DNA of 64,000 nucleotides. Origin: Melitaea cinxia (taxonomy: Eukaryota; Arthropoda; Insecta; Lepidoptera; Nymphalidae). The stretch covers positions 4,306,472-4,370,471 of the forward strand of contig NC_059404.1 in the NCBI RefSeq assembly GCF_905220565.1, in the 5' to 3' direction. Shown here piece by piece: positions 45,901 to 60,900 of this stretch (position 1 is the first letter of the stretch; every line of letters starts with the position of its first letter). Under the pieces are notes generated by a model. It saw only the letters and a program-made list of their open reading frames with translations. It was not told the origin of the DNA and did not search any database. The position numbers were made by a program, and so were the translations under genes.

Positions 45901-48900
45901 AATTAGCCTAATATTTATGGCGAAAGTTTAAAATATACGTAAACATTAAAAAATATATATAGCTATTTTCTCCAATACAACATATACATGAAGAAACCTA
46001 TTAAAGTATTTATAAACAACAAACTGTAGCCCATACCGATATATGGGTGAAATACCTATATGGGTGAGAATTTCGATTGGCAGTTGTAGTTATATCACAA
46101 CTTCACAAGCTACATTTAATTGATGATAGCCTGACTAGTGACTTTCGCAGGTTTGTTCCCCGCACTGGCACACATTTGTATTAGCCATACAGATGTTTGC
46201 CGTGGTCCGGGCTTTTGTGCCTGTTTAGTTTGTGTCCGGACCCAAAACAGGGGTGAATCCTAGTAGGGGTCGTTGAGTGTGAGACATTTTATTATTTATT
46301 ATTAAGTAACTAATAAGTACTTGTGTATACGTATGACAATTATATAAAATACAGGAAATCAAGAAAAGGAAAATTATACAGTTTAACGCTAACTCGTAAA
46401 TGTCGTTTCTCCAGTTGTAGGTTCAAACACAGTGAACATGTGAATGAACAGAAAATCCGATCGTAAGGTGTGGCCGACGCTTTCACCCAGACACGTGCAG
46501 TTGCCTAACGCAAATGACAACTCTATAATAATATATCAGATAAAATCTCTTATTCTGCTCCATGAACTTAGATTGTTGATTGGCCAATGCTAATACTTTG
46601 ACCTCAATATTAACAAGTGTGCTTGAAGTACCGACAAATACCAAATCATTTAACGTTCAATGTAAGTTTTGCCAATAAAGATGATATCAATTATTCACTA
46701 ATTTAAAGTTTTATTCATTACCTGTTACAATTGTTTTGTATTTTTTATTAGATGCGATATATAAAATTAGTTTATTAGAAGGTTTTCCTCATATCGTTCT
46801 TCAGAATGTATTCATTTCGCCGTCGGCACTTCCCACGGTTCGCAAATGTGCCAATTAAATGCACTCGCTTATAAGCCAGTTTATAGCACTCTAGCTAATA
46901 AAAATCCTATAATATTTAAAAATACCTACTTACAGATCAATAACTAAGTAATTTTTCTTACGGACCCTTTATGGTATCTAGGCATCCTTTTGATAAGATA
47001 ACCAAACTTGTTTACATGCATTTGTAATATAATTATAAATATAGAATATTACATTTCCATTTTTTTTGTATTCAAATTGGCTAAAGAAGTACATACTTTT
47101 GAATTGTCCGTCTATAAGTATAGTATATTTTAATATTATTGTATCTATAGTATTCAAGATTGCTAAACCAAGAAGCAATATCTAGGTTACCGGCTGTGGT
47201 TACAGTGATCGTAAATAAAATTAATAGAAGCAAATAAATCAAATTATGACGATGAAAATAAAACGCAATTCAAAGAATTACCTTTGTTTTATGTTCATTT
47301 ACTTGACAATTTACGTCAATGTTCGTCAAGCAAGTAATCGAGTTTAACAAAACAAACAAAAGTTTGTGATTCACGTTAAGTAGAGACGAATCGATTCAAG
47401 AAAATAAATGAATAAAGTCTAGTGAGTCAGGCAAGTTAATGTTAAAACAAAGCATATTAAAAAATAGTGTCGTAAGTATAAGTAATATTAACTAAACTAA
47501 CACTGTTTTTTTAAATTCTTTATTTCATTGATAATTCTGAAAATTAAGTAACTATTAAAATAAAGTACACGATTAAAACATCGATTGCAGCAATCATAAG
47601 TAAAAGATGAGAGACACATCTTGAGGCATTACGCCTCATCTTTTTAGACTTTGCTAGCTAACGTTTTAGGATAGGTTTTGAAGTAAATCTTACGCACGCT
47701 TGACTTGGGGAGTAAGCTGGTGAATGCGTCACAAGAGCGTTACGAAAATGTTATCGGGCAAAGCGAACGGAAGTTAAGAGGGAGAAATAATTTTGATGGA
47801 ACTAAAGAAGTTTACTTCCTGTCATGTGGTGTTAAGCATACTCATTTTTTTTTTCTGCAGCGACCAAATACACGCCACAGTAACTAACACTTGTAGTCTT
47901 GTACTTATACTATAGCTATACCTAATCTTTGAAATGTTTGACTGCAATCAAAAGTTGACAACATGAGCAAGCGACTCAATTTCTATTTAACAAATGACTA
48001 AATATTTCATATATGTACTTATAAATCTTTACTTAGGCAAATATTGAAAATAATACAAAAATAGACGTCAGGGTTTTACGCACATTGAAATTCGATACGT
48101 GACAGACACTGACCGTATTGTGACAGATTAGTCGATATTTATGTTTACTACTTCTAAACAGTGACTACAATATTTTGCAGGTATACTTTTATCTTTAAAA
48201 AGAGATTTTTAAGGCCGAAAACATCTTGTTGAAAAGAGTAGCACGACTGAGGAAGTACTTCAACACAACAGAAAATAGCAGTCAAATAAAAGTGCTATCA
48301 AATAATGCTATATTCCTTATGACCAAGGTAGTAAGAACTACGAGAGGTGAACTTTGTTTAATAGCGAAGGTAGATTCTGCAATGCGGTTGTCATGCTCCA
48401 GATTTTTCATGCTACATAAGGCTACAGTAACTGCTTACTGACACGTGGATAAACAATTCAAAATATTAAAATATATTGTTTCTGGAAATTACATTTCCAA
48501 TTCACAAAAATATGCTGTCTCTACAATTTTTAAAAGAAACCGACAACCAAAACTCGAAATCAATATTCGCTTAAAAGGCTACAAAACACCAAAAACATTT
48601 TAAACAATAGAACAAAATTATCGTTTCTTGAGGTGATACTAGTAACTGTTTTGTATGTAAAGCGCAGACAGGATACAAAGTAGATATTATTTTGCTTTGT
48701 TGTCGCATGGCTGTCGCGGGTGAAATATGTAAACACCATGACAGGACGTTGACACGGCGTGCCAGCACGTAGGAGGTAAATGTCTCTATCTGATCATGTG
48801 CTTCAAAGGAGACTGATTTTATTCGACCCTTAGCCAAAAACTACGCACCAAATTATTAGAGTTTAGTTACCTCAAGGTTTGAGGAAAATCAGTAACAAAT

Positions 48901-51900
48901 AAAAATTCATATAAAAAACTAATGACTTCATTTGAATATGCGAAAATGAAATTATCGACAAACGCAATTTTCGCTGTTTACATACAAAAAAAAACTAACC
49001 TGTTTACCTACTGATCAGTACCAGATTAAGGTTAATTGATGCCCTAAGCAATCTTCCCCTGTGGGCCTCCCTATCCTTATGTGAACTGCAAAGAATTCAT
49101 TGAAATTGCTTTAACTTTCGTGGGCTCGTTTTTTTTTCTCGGTCGTCTCTCGGTGGTCCCTAGACGGGATGCCCTAAATAGCTAATCCAGGACTGCTACT
49201 GATAATAATTAATATAGGCTTTTACTGTGTATGTTATATGACATCAATGAATTACGGCGGTATTTTTTAAGAGCTGATATAGTAATATATCATAATTTCA
49301 CCGAATTCGTTTCTCAATTATATATCATATGGTGATAAAATATGAGATTTATTTATTTATGTTTAACTTATTCAAATAAGAAATCCTATTAAATAAATTC
49401 TTGCAATCTTATTACAATCCTGCCCATATCCACTTTAATCCTAAGTATGATAGAGAACATCCAGGAATCGTTTTTAATTGCGTCTAAATTTTGATGTTTT
49501 ATCTACATTTCAATTATATGTTTAAATACTTCTTTCTGTGTTTCTGACTGAAGGCCTTATGTCCCGCTGGTAATGTCTACCAGTTACTTATATGTCAGAT
49601 AAACTTTATCAGAAACCAGTGATCATTACCTGTTACAATTGTATTTTATTAGTTGCCTTAAATAAGGCCTCTACGCAGGCATTACTTCTCGCTGGTAATT
49701 TCTACCAGTTACTTATGTGTCAGATAAACTTTATCAGAAACCAGTTAAACAAGACTTTTATGCTCCATTAACCTCGAAATTTTTGTATAAACTATTCTAT
49801 TGTTATATGGGGTGGTAATTTTTTATACTTTCGTTTTAGTTTGGAAACCCTCTTCTAGCGGATTATATTGTTGAAGAGGGTTTTAATGTGTGGTTGGAAA
49901 ATTACTTCTTTTTTATTTTATTAGTGAGATTACTAACATATTATAACAATAGGTAATAGATACCTACTGAGCGTATTCCTAGTTTTAATTTTTCCATTGC
50001 CTTTAATTTTTTTTTTTGTTAAATAGGTTAGGTAAAGCTTTGTTATTTTATTACCACTCTCACATTTATGACTTTATCTGAAAAACGACTGGTGAAGTGG
50101 TAACAATTAAAACTTTTGTTCTTGTTTCTATTTTACTTGCTGTTGCTCTAAGATTTGAACAGAGTTGTCTATGTTGAAGGTGTGTCTAATTACTTGTAAG
50201 CTCTCTTTTGACTTCCCACAGTTTGTAGGTGGTAGTCAATTGTTTACAATTTATTTTTATTGTATCTTTACAAATGATCTTTCTTTATAAATAGGTTTGA
50301 CAGTTAACGGTAGGTGGTGACAGAATAAATCTGGCGTCAGCCAAAGCTACCTGGAAACGGTTAAAGAAATCTTATATTCATCAGGGACCTTTAGAGAGAT
50401 GTTTTCTATTGTATATTTTATTGTTCAACTAACTATGCCCCGCGGTTTCTGCTGCGTTAGCCTTCATCGGTAAATGAGCTATCCATTAAAAAATAATTTT
50501 TCGTCTCGAACCTGTAATTTCTCAGATTAGCGCGTTTAAACAATCAAATAACTTTTCACTTTTATAATATTAGAATAGATGTTTAAATATGCTTGCAAAA
50601 ATTGTTTTGTTTAATAGAAAACGCTTGGTTATGTCAAATATATCTGGGTATATCTATCTGAGAATTCCATGATAAAAATTCACCTATATGTTTACTCCAC
50701 AGCTTCCTGTATCTTCTAGTGAAAGTTCCATAAAATCGGTTGAGCCGTTCCAAAGATTAGCTCGGACAAACAGAAGGACAGATAGACCGACAGACAGACA
50801 AAAATTTTAAAACCCTTTGTTTGTGTTTTAGCATCGTGTAAATAATAACTATATGCACTTTAAAGAAACTCAGTTATTTTGAAACCACAGACAGACACTT
50901 CAATTTTATTTTTATTTGTAACGGTATAGATAAATTTGCATGTATGTGTGTAAAATGGCAGAAAAATGACAAAATCGTCGCTAGGAACATTTACAATCAT
51001 CTACTTGAAGCAAAAACTTTGTACCCCTATTTGCGAAAACTGCGTGAACCTAGGAATATGAAATTTCGGACACTTATAGTTTGTGTAGTTTGTGTAGAGA
51101 AAGAGCACAGAATGCTAATATTTTTTAAAATTATGCATAAAAATACATTAAATCAAAAAAAAAAACATTACACTACCATGTATTTGACACACACACGCAT
51201 ATACGAGTATACACTTTTGTTTATTAATATAAAAGTATAGTGACAATGGAACCTAAATCATGTTCAAACTTATAATTTAAATTAATTATGGTCGAATTTT
51301 GACCACTGGATGACCACTACTTAATATTATTATTACTATTAAAAAGTAATTATTGTTAAGTTGATAATTAACGTGGCAGTAATCTTATGAGTGAAATATT
51401 TAACTCAATTCTTTTACGTTAGCCTCTACGAGCTTATCATATACTATGTGACAATAATCTCATTTTTGACTAACGATATTATCGGATCGCAATAAAATAG
51501 TCATTTCCTACACAATAATATCATCAATCAGAAAGTTATCAATAATATCAAATATACACAATTTTCTGTTTAGGAGTGTTAAGTAAATGAAAAGTTCCTA
51601 GTATCGGCGCGTGTTACTATCAAACCGACGTTATTTACACAGCTAAGCAAACTTTAAGCGTTCGTTATTATCACGAACCAGTGTATATTGAAACCTCATT
51701 CTGGTACAATCACGGACTGTTGTTGTACTACAGAGGTTTCCGTTTACATGGTTCATTTGTATCAAAGTGTAGTGACGAAGTTGCGCCAGTCTGAAGAAAA
51801 TTGTAAAATAAATACCATTTTTGACAATGATACCACTACGAAGTAGGTCGGATTATTTGCCTTATAGCTTTAAAATGCTTACACAAAACCTTTGCTTAAA

Positions 51901-54900
51901 TTGAAATAGGATCGAGTCTTATAGAAAATATACACCTATACACGTTTATTTCTTTTTTCAAATTTTTGAAGTTCTTTTTGGCACGTTAGGGAAAAATTAT
52001 GAGGGTAAATTTTTACGATGCGCACGCACACCGTCACGAAATAACCGACACCCTTGAAGTCAGCTAGTTAACGAAGAAAAATTTAGCAACGTGAAGCTTA
52101 ACTTCCAAGCCAATGAAGTGGAACTTCTTACGTGCGTACACACACTTTTTTTACTGTCATTGCATCTCCAGACAACTGAAGATTTTGTTTTACTCTTCTA
52201 AATAATTAAATCCTATCACGCAACGTTATTCATGTTTGCATTATTATAAAATCGCTACTAAATCAGCTATTCCTAAAATACAACATAAGCATTCTTACTT
52301 TTACTTTTTATTGATTAGTATTCAGAAAGTTTGACTTTCCCTCGTGATGTTGAACATCGACCAGCCCATCGATCGACGTTCGTTGAATACATTTGCAACA
52401 AAAACAGTTTTTATAGCTTTTAAGTATAGAGGAAAGTGTACGTAGTTATGAACTTTAAACAGCCTTCGCGAACAAAAAAAAATTATATATTTTAGTCATT
52501 GAGTACATCAAAAATCGGGAATAGTAAAATCATGTTGAGGGTTACCGGATTGAACCGTGAAAAATTATCGGCAGCAACAAATAAACGAATAAATTTAACG
52601 AAACACGTAGAAGCGGGCGCCAGAGTCTTTCTTGGTGAGCTTCTAAACTTACGAATGTTCACAACAAACAAACGCCCGACACACAGACGCACACAAGCGC
52701 GCGGTCGTGCTCGCCGCCCGGACACAGGTTTACTCAATGAACTGTGGTCAGGGCTGGGCTTATTGCCTCGGGATTTATCGACGTTTAAACACAATCATTG
52801 CTCGGTAGTGTCATGTTTATAACAAGCGTTGAGTTCCGAGCTCTTATTATTAAAATTTTATTCATGAAAAGACGGGCTTATGATTTTTGTAATTTTTTAT
52901 AAGTAGGTATATAGTTTTTATTAGGTAAAACTATATAATATGATTATTATTAGATGTGATAAAATTAAACGTAGAAAGATTAGATCAATATACCCGATTA
53001 TTAACGATCAGTATGAACGTTATTCACTTTCACACACCAATATACGATAAAGTTAAGATTAGGTACTATTAAATAGAACTAAAGCAAATAAATAAAATAA
53101 TTTTAGGGTTTTCTTTGTGTAAATAATATTCTGTTTGAAAACGACTATCGTCTATTTAGAACATCTTCATTAGCACTTGTAGTTCTTCGATTCCTTTACG
53201 GTTAAAGTCGACGAATTATAAAAGGTTGATAGACACAACACTGCCCTTTAGATTAGAGCGTTAAGTAGGCGGGACTGCTGCACCGACTAGCGGTGCAGCC
53301 TCCCTCTCTCACACACGCCGCCTTGCGCGCTGCTATTTTATTACATACAGCGTAAAAACAAAATAGGCAAACAAACATTTCAAAATAAATTTAGTTTAAT
53401 CATAATCTCATTGTGTTTTGTAATTTGCGGGACGATAAGGCCGGCTATTCGTTTGATATACTAAACCTACTCGTTACTTATTGCCTTCAACGGGTGGTCT
53501 CACTACGCGATTCCCTTCCCTGATGAATCGGTAATGGTGTTTCTAGTCATAAATACGGGCGCGATAAGTATCGCCCGGGACGGCACGAGCTATGGGTGGT
53601 CGACGCAAAATTCGGCGGAGCGCTGGCCTCAGGACCGGTTCTCCGAAGGCTCGGCGGCGGCTATTGTCTGACTAGCACGGCGCTTTATTACCGAGCGTCT
53701 TCTACGTATCAACACATACGATTCATTAAACAGGATTTTGAGTCTGCTTGAGATATAACGTGAAACAAAATACTGTATACCTTACCTAGTAAATATATTG
53801 ACATGGAATATTTTTGATTGGTAAAATAAATAAAAAGGTATTAATATATTCTTATTCCGTTATACCTACAGAAAAGCGTAACAAAATACAAAAAATAACC
53901 ACACACTCTCGAAGATAGGTACACCAGTTGTGATCTTAGGAAAACATTGAACCTTCGTCATAGATAAATAGGTGGTTTAAAAAAATAATAGACGGGTTCA
54001 GAACAGCAAACAGTGCCGACGAAACGATCGACAACAATAGACGTGGAATAATATCGTCCAACTAATCTCTTTTTCGTTAGCGATGCGCCATATTTCATTC
54101 TGGCAGCCATTGTCAATAAGAGTCGAGGTCAGAGGAAAATAGAAGAAAAGAACCTCAAGATTTCGTTTCCTTTTCCAAAAACTCAAACAAAAAATCCGGC
54201 ACAGTTGCTTGAACGTGCCGCCTTTTAACGTTCGAAATCTATTTTTTATCCCAACGTTCAAATATTAGGTTGGAGTATCGTTGTCATTTTTTCGAATATG
54301 CTAGAATTAGATATCACTTCACCGTGTCAACATAATTCCATAATTACAAAATCGTGTTTTAGTTTATACTTTATGCAGCAATTAAATATTAACTGCACAT
54401 ATTTGCGCCATACGCCTACGCGAAACCTGTGTAACGTGTACTGCGAAATATTAGTTTGAGAGGAGTTTACTGGCGGTGATTTATTCAAGTAAATCGTCAA
54501 ATGTAAATCAATTATATTGAAAAGTCGCTTGCTTCTCTGTCAAGGCTAACGATTTGCGGTGAGGAAACAATGGAAATCCTTAACCTTACGTACCGCATTC
54601 TAAATAGTGAACAAGAGAACGAGTACAAAGTACCATCCTACAGACCTTTCGCATTAACTTGTATTACGCATATGTCATGTCTGTCAAGTAACCCACTACG
54701 TACAGACATCAAAAAAGACTTTGGAAATTGGTATTTTAGCGACACTCTTTTTTCTAACAGAACTCAATTTACAAGTGACAAATGTTAAACTAAAGAATAG
54801 ATTGCACAATAACTGTATCTTATGTAGATAGTAATGTGCATATTCTAATAGTCTCAGCGCGTGTTATAGATCACGAGTGGAGCATCAACTCAGCAATTAG

Positions 54901-57900
54901 GCGGAAACAATCTCGAAGGAAATTGGCAATTGACCTACCATTTGACATTTCAATTGACAAACTCAGGTCTGGCTTGGAGCTAGTAGTTGCAATGAACGGA
55001 ACCTCTGCTGAAATCTTCAAATATATTTGCGTCGTCGTTTAGGTCGTTTAATACAAGACCAAAAGAAATCATATCATATAATATTTTTAATCTGATAGGA
55101 AGATTAGGTATACCAAAACACAATTATTAAAAACGTAAATAATTACTACAGCATAATAAATCAAATTATTAACCCATTGTGCATTATACTTTTTTTCTAT
55201 ACAATTATGTATTTCTATGTGGTGTACAATAAAAAATTATTACTAACCTAAGTATTAAGGACATCATTTCACATTCTCACGCTTCCAAGACCTACTCATT
55301 TCAAAACTATTATACCATCACACGTAATAGTTGAAATATTCGCAACTTTGTTCTATAATAATACTTGGTTAATTACCTTTCAAGTGCACGATAACAATCG
55401 TTTTACATAGCGATGTTAAGATACACTACTGTTCTTTTTGTCGCATATGACGCAATTAAACTCGAACATTTCAAAAGATTAATTTTACAAAACATCTTCC
55501 ATCGCATTAATTTGTAATTCGTATCGTTATTTAACGATATATTTTTTTTACGAATATCGTAGCTTATAGACGCCTGCAACTCCTGCTGCGAAACGTGTTC
55601 TCGACTCTACCTGCAACCCCGCCAGGATCTCTGGTCAACTTACTCAATTACAGAAACACAACACTTCTTAAAAGCAGTATTTTTTAACAGTGATCATCTG
55701 TAAGGATGAGGTACTTGCCTAGACGGGCTGCTCCAGATTTTGAACAGGATATTACCTTCTATGAACCACCTCAGTTGAATTAATTGAGATGACTACTTTT
55801 TACTTCTGAATAATGAGCAAATTAGTTTCTATTACAATACAAATTGGGGTTCATTATCTGTGCCATGATACCGTAAGTTTCGATATCAGTATAATTCATT
55901 TCAGTATTACGAATTATCCAAGTTCAAAATCGACGTTGTCCGAGGCGGACATTCCGAGACCAACGAAGGGACGTCTTGAAAAAAGGCCAGGTCAAGAGTA
56001 CCCTAAACCGAAGAGCATGTATGAAGGGAATAATGAAAGTGGACGAAGCAAAAGAAGTATGTAAGGATCGTAGCAAGTGGAAAGAAGTGGTCTCCGTCTA
56101 CCCCTACGGGAAAGAGGCGTGATTATATGTATGTATGTATGTATGTAAAATCGATCATGTCACGACCATTGTAACTGTTCACTATTTTATCTGTCGCCGA
56201 CATGACACCTACATACCAACATATATTTTCGTAACTTGATTTGTGCAATTGTATTTTGTTGTTACTCAATCATCCTTTGATTTTAACCTTAACATGAACG
56301 TGTTGACGGTAACAATCAAACATTAATGTTTTAGCATAACAATCATATAACTCTAAGACTACAAGTTATTAGAAGAAGAATTGAATGGATCGATATAATA
56401 TTTATATATTTATCATAGGCGCGGTACCTCCCCTATAACCTCTCTCGATACGGGTTTTCTAACGCAAAAAAAGCATCTTTGAAATCGAATTGATAAATCT
56501 TTAAATTATCTTGATCATTCTTTAGTATCATAATATGAATGTAATGTATGTTTTTGTTAAGTTATAAATTTACTGAAAAAGGAAAAAATAACAATTATCT
56601 AGGTATTTTTCCATAGAAAGATTTTAACTATCAACGCTGTTTTGTTTGTAATATCAACCTTGGCAAACAAATAGTAGTCATTGTATAGTTTGTAGTACAA
56701 AAATATAACGTATTACTTCGTTGAGAAATCAAGATTATAGTGCAATGAACTATTTAGAGCAGTGCGACATCTAATTCCAAGAAGTTGGGATGAGAGCCAA
56801 CCTCTCAATGTGAATGTTGTTGCGCCAATTAGCTATATTTTATCGTTTTGATGGTCAGTCAATTAATATATGCACACCTAATACAGCATAACTAATAGAT
56901 TCTAAAATGGGCTGTGAAGTAAGCGTACATATAAAAAATATAACAAGTTTTATTCGTAACGAGCACAAACATAATAGCAAAATAAAAAATTCCTAATGAT
57001 AAATTATTTATTTTACTACACTCTCAGTAACCTTAAACATTTAACTTGACATTGGAGTTGAAGTTTCACCAGTAACGAGATTTGTCATTAGCAAAGTAAC
57101 TAACTACACGTGAAACTAATGTGTCATAAAATAAACAAATCGTTCTAATGTACAAAAAGAAAAAGAACGCGATATAATCACGGAAGGCATAAAAGAAAAT
57201 ACAGGCAAAAATAAAATTATTGATGACTTCTGATCTTGTACAAGTTGCGTCTTGCAGTGCTACGTAATTATCGAATGCGACGGAATTGTTTGATCGGAAT
57301 TAGTAGTCTGATATTCTGATCTTTCAGAATTCATGACCCATACGATTTACAGTTAGGAGTGTTAAAATTATTAAGGACTAACTGCACTACAGATTCATTA
57401 TTCTACTATTAATGATACTATGAATTAGCTTAGTTTAAATCAGTGGTTCAGTTAACCGAATCACTGATCCGCGGACCACTGGAGATCCCTGAAAGCACCC
57501 CAAGTAGTCCGCAAAAGCGGGGTGCAAAGTGAGTGAATATAACTAGGCTATAGCTACGTACTACAACTACGACTAGGATTAACTAATTAGGATTAAATAA
57601 GTACACCATATTTTCCCCAAATATTTGGTATTCCGTAGCAAAAAATACATCTCTACAAATAGTCCCTCACCACTAAAAGGTTGTGAACCACTATATTAAA
57701 TTAAAAGTTTATAATCTTGAATATTATATTTACTACAGCCACACTATAGCCCAAAAATTATTTTTATAATCTCAAATATCAAAATTAATTATTTAGAAAT
57801 TTAAAATAAAAACAAATAAATTTTATTATTAGCAATGACAAGAATTGCTCATGATTTTGTTCTATAAAAAGAAACTGCACGTAAATGACCTATTGTGAAA

Positions 57901-60900
57901 CGTGAACTATAGGAATACAATGAAAACGTAACAATGGTATCGTGGGAACAGCAGCACAAATTGGCAGGGGTCAAGTGACTACGGTAATGCATTTTACGTC
58001 ATAACTACATCATTCATACATTAGTAACAAAACACCCGTTGCATTAATTAGTTATCAAATTTAGAATTATGTCGTTACGTAATATTAGATTGCTCTTAAT
58101 TTGCTTCAGTGCAACAATGGCATACTCACAAATCAGATTCTTAGTGATTTTACTTTAAAGATTCAGATTTTTTTTACATACATTTATAATATACCTATAA
58201 CATTTAATATAAAATATAACGTATTCATAATTGGATTACAAAAAATAAAAAGATTAAATACTGCAAGTTCGTTTTGAGGTTTTTGTCAGGACTAGTATTT
58301 TTTTAGTTTGTCCGCTGTTCTTTTTTAAGCTAAATTTAATAAGCCTTTTTAAACAACACGGTTTCAATACAAATTTTTCGTTTAAGTTCACACTTTTGGA
58401 TGGTACTTTTTATTTAAATTCAATCTTCATACCTAATGAACTATATACTATCTGTTGTAAAAGACGCTATTTTAAAACTGCTCGCATAGTTATTTTCGGT
58501 TCTTTTGCTAGTACACGTCTGTATTCTGTAACTATAAATATATAACGCCCATTTTGCATTGACATTGTACAGTTGATAGAAATATAAGAAAACTCCTTTT
58601 GTAATTACAATTAGTAAAATTTTACCAAGACCAATAAAATATCTACAAATTTTCTTTTAATAAACACGAAACACAAGTGAACCAATAGAAAGTCTTTAGA
58701 AACTAATAACAAACGATATGCAAATTGGCGATCCGAAAGTAGCTATTAAGCTAAATCCTATACTTTTTACTAATTTCTTAAGATTCAATAAAATATCTAA
58801 TGAACAGAATGATCGTGGGAGTATTTTAACGGGTACGAAAACCAGTGGATTGATTTTAATGTAACCTGATATAGCTACGATGGTGGCTTGTACACTGCCT
58901 CAACGTATAAAACAGTCTACACAACGAGAATTAAAAGCTTCTCATATCTTCTCATCTCAGCAATAAAAGAAAATATATTGATGTTTACTCCAAAATAAAG
59001 TAGATAATCAAAATTGCTGTCACAGCGGCTTGAAAATATTATTAAGGAAAACTAGTTTTTATTAATGAAATAAAGTAGTTTAAACTAAAAGTTATGTTAA
59101 AAATATATGTCACATCGTCAGACACTAATTTAAATCTTGTCTTTAATAGAACAATGCTCATATCTTGATTTGTTCCTAAAAGTAGTAAGTCTTATCAAAA
59201 TACAAAAATGTTCAGTAGCGTCCTTTGTAATCCTAATTGAAAGTAGCCATCGGCTGACCTTGGTATTTGCATTGTTAGAGTCATACCACAGATAATAACG
59301 TTATCGGTAAAAGGAAATTCCAAAGATAAGTGTCCCCCAGTAACGTATAAAGAAAAGACACTTATTGAGTCAGGGATAGAACACAAGTTTGATAAAGGAC
59401 CCTTTGTAGCTGTTCCATTGTTATTCATCGAGTGGTCACGACTTTAAATGAACCACCGGTATTTTGTTTACAGACTGGTCTACTGTCCGCAATTATGAAG
59501 TCATAATCCAACCTGTTAGATTATCGAATTTAGGTAACTGTCTCGACCGGTACTTTCACTCATCGGCGGTAGATTTCACTTTCCCTGACGAACTAATGAG
59601 ATGATTCGATACTTGCCACCATATGTCGATATTTTATCATTTCTCATTTAAAGTAGTTATAAGATATTTATTTAGTTTCGTTTTTCTTTTATTTAGGTAT
59701 TGTATACATTTGATGTTATTGATGTTACATTGAATTTAAGCCGCGTCACTAGACGACAATTTCTCCTAAGCACTCGTCTAATAACATTGATGATACAGAC
59801 ATATTAATTTGTATGAAATATAAATGAGAACATCGAAAAGAAATAAAATTTCTTTATGCATCTACAAGTAAGTAAGTACCTACATTAAATCCATATTACA
59901 AGAACATTATTGACACAGCTTCAATCGTCATTAACAAAGTTGAATATAATATATTTCTTGTAATACTTAAAATACAAATTAGGAATAAACTGAAATGGTT
60001 TTTTCTTAGTGTACTTACGTTAAAGTTTACAATAATTTATTTTTATTGTTAGAGCCTAGCTGAATAGGAGACGTAAAACAAAAAAGCTTATAAAGAAGAA
60101 CGAGCTTATTCCCATGGTCTTTAGCTAGAATATTTTTGTACGAGTATAATTAAAATAAACGTTCAAAACGTCGTGTTATGCATTCGTCACGGTAGCTTAT
60201 TTTTTATTACTTAAAAACCGATGGTAAAACATAGACGTGGCTGTCATAAAACACTTAACAAAAGTGTTATCATATCAGTATTACACGGCAATTGATGATA
60301 TCAAGAAGATTGTTATCAAATGTTATTATGTTTTATTGCATTTTAATTAAATTTAATACAATTAAAGAATTATTTATGCTTTAAACACTGATCCTTATAA
60401 AAAAAAACAATATGTAATTTTTTATTTGAATTTTAATAAATACATAATTTACCAAATAAATTCTAGCCTATCCTAAGCCTACATAAGAAACAAGAGAAAA
60501 ATTATTAAATTTTTATCAAACACAGTATTGAAAACAGTTTAAAAAGAGCAAATGTATCAACAAACTAGGTCGTTATTATTAACAGCTGTAAAGACCCAAG
60601 TAGACAACACGTTGTTTGCGATTCTTTTGACCTAGTTCCTGCATTTATAACGCTTGGTAACACAGACATGAACGGGATTCTCGATTTTCAATCTGCATCG
60701 AATAGGAGAGCAGAAACTGGGTCGGACCCGGTATGTAATAAGAACAAGTTGAGATAGATGAGATAGACGAAGCGAAATTACCTTCATTTGTCTATAACTT
60801 ACATGAAGTCTTTATTATTCTTGACGAGTATAAACGTTTACTCTACACGATGTTGAATAAGAAGTTTGCTATTGAGTTCTATTTTTACCTAGAAATGTTA

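Noticed and set aside
48226..48441. 71-codon plus-strand open frame
   Set aside because: Its first part is a diverged family A repeat; no protein family recognised.
52492..52822. Overlapping open frames of 100 and 107 codons on opposite strands
   Set aside because: Neither shows recognisable domains or a supported splice partner. The overlap is explained by moderately GC-rich sequence. Kept only as a possible regulatory area.
54570..54788. 72-codon plus-strand open frame starting MEILNLTYRIL
   Set aside because: Short, no recognisable family and no splice or promoter support in an intron full of repeats.
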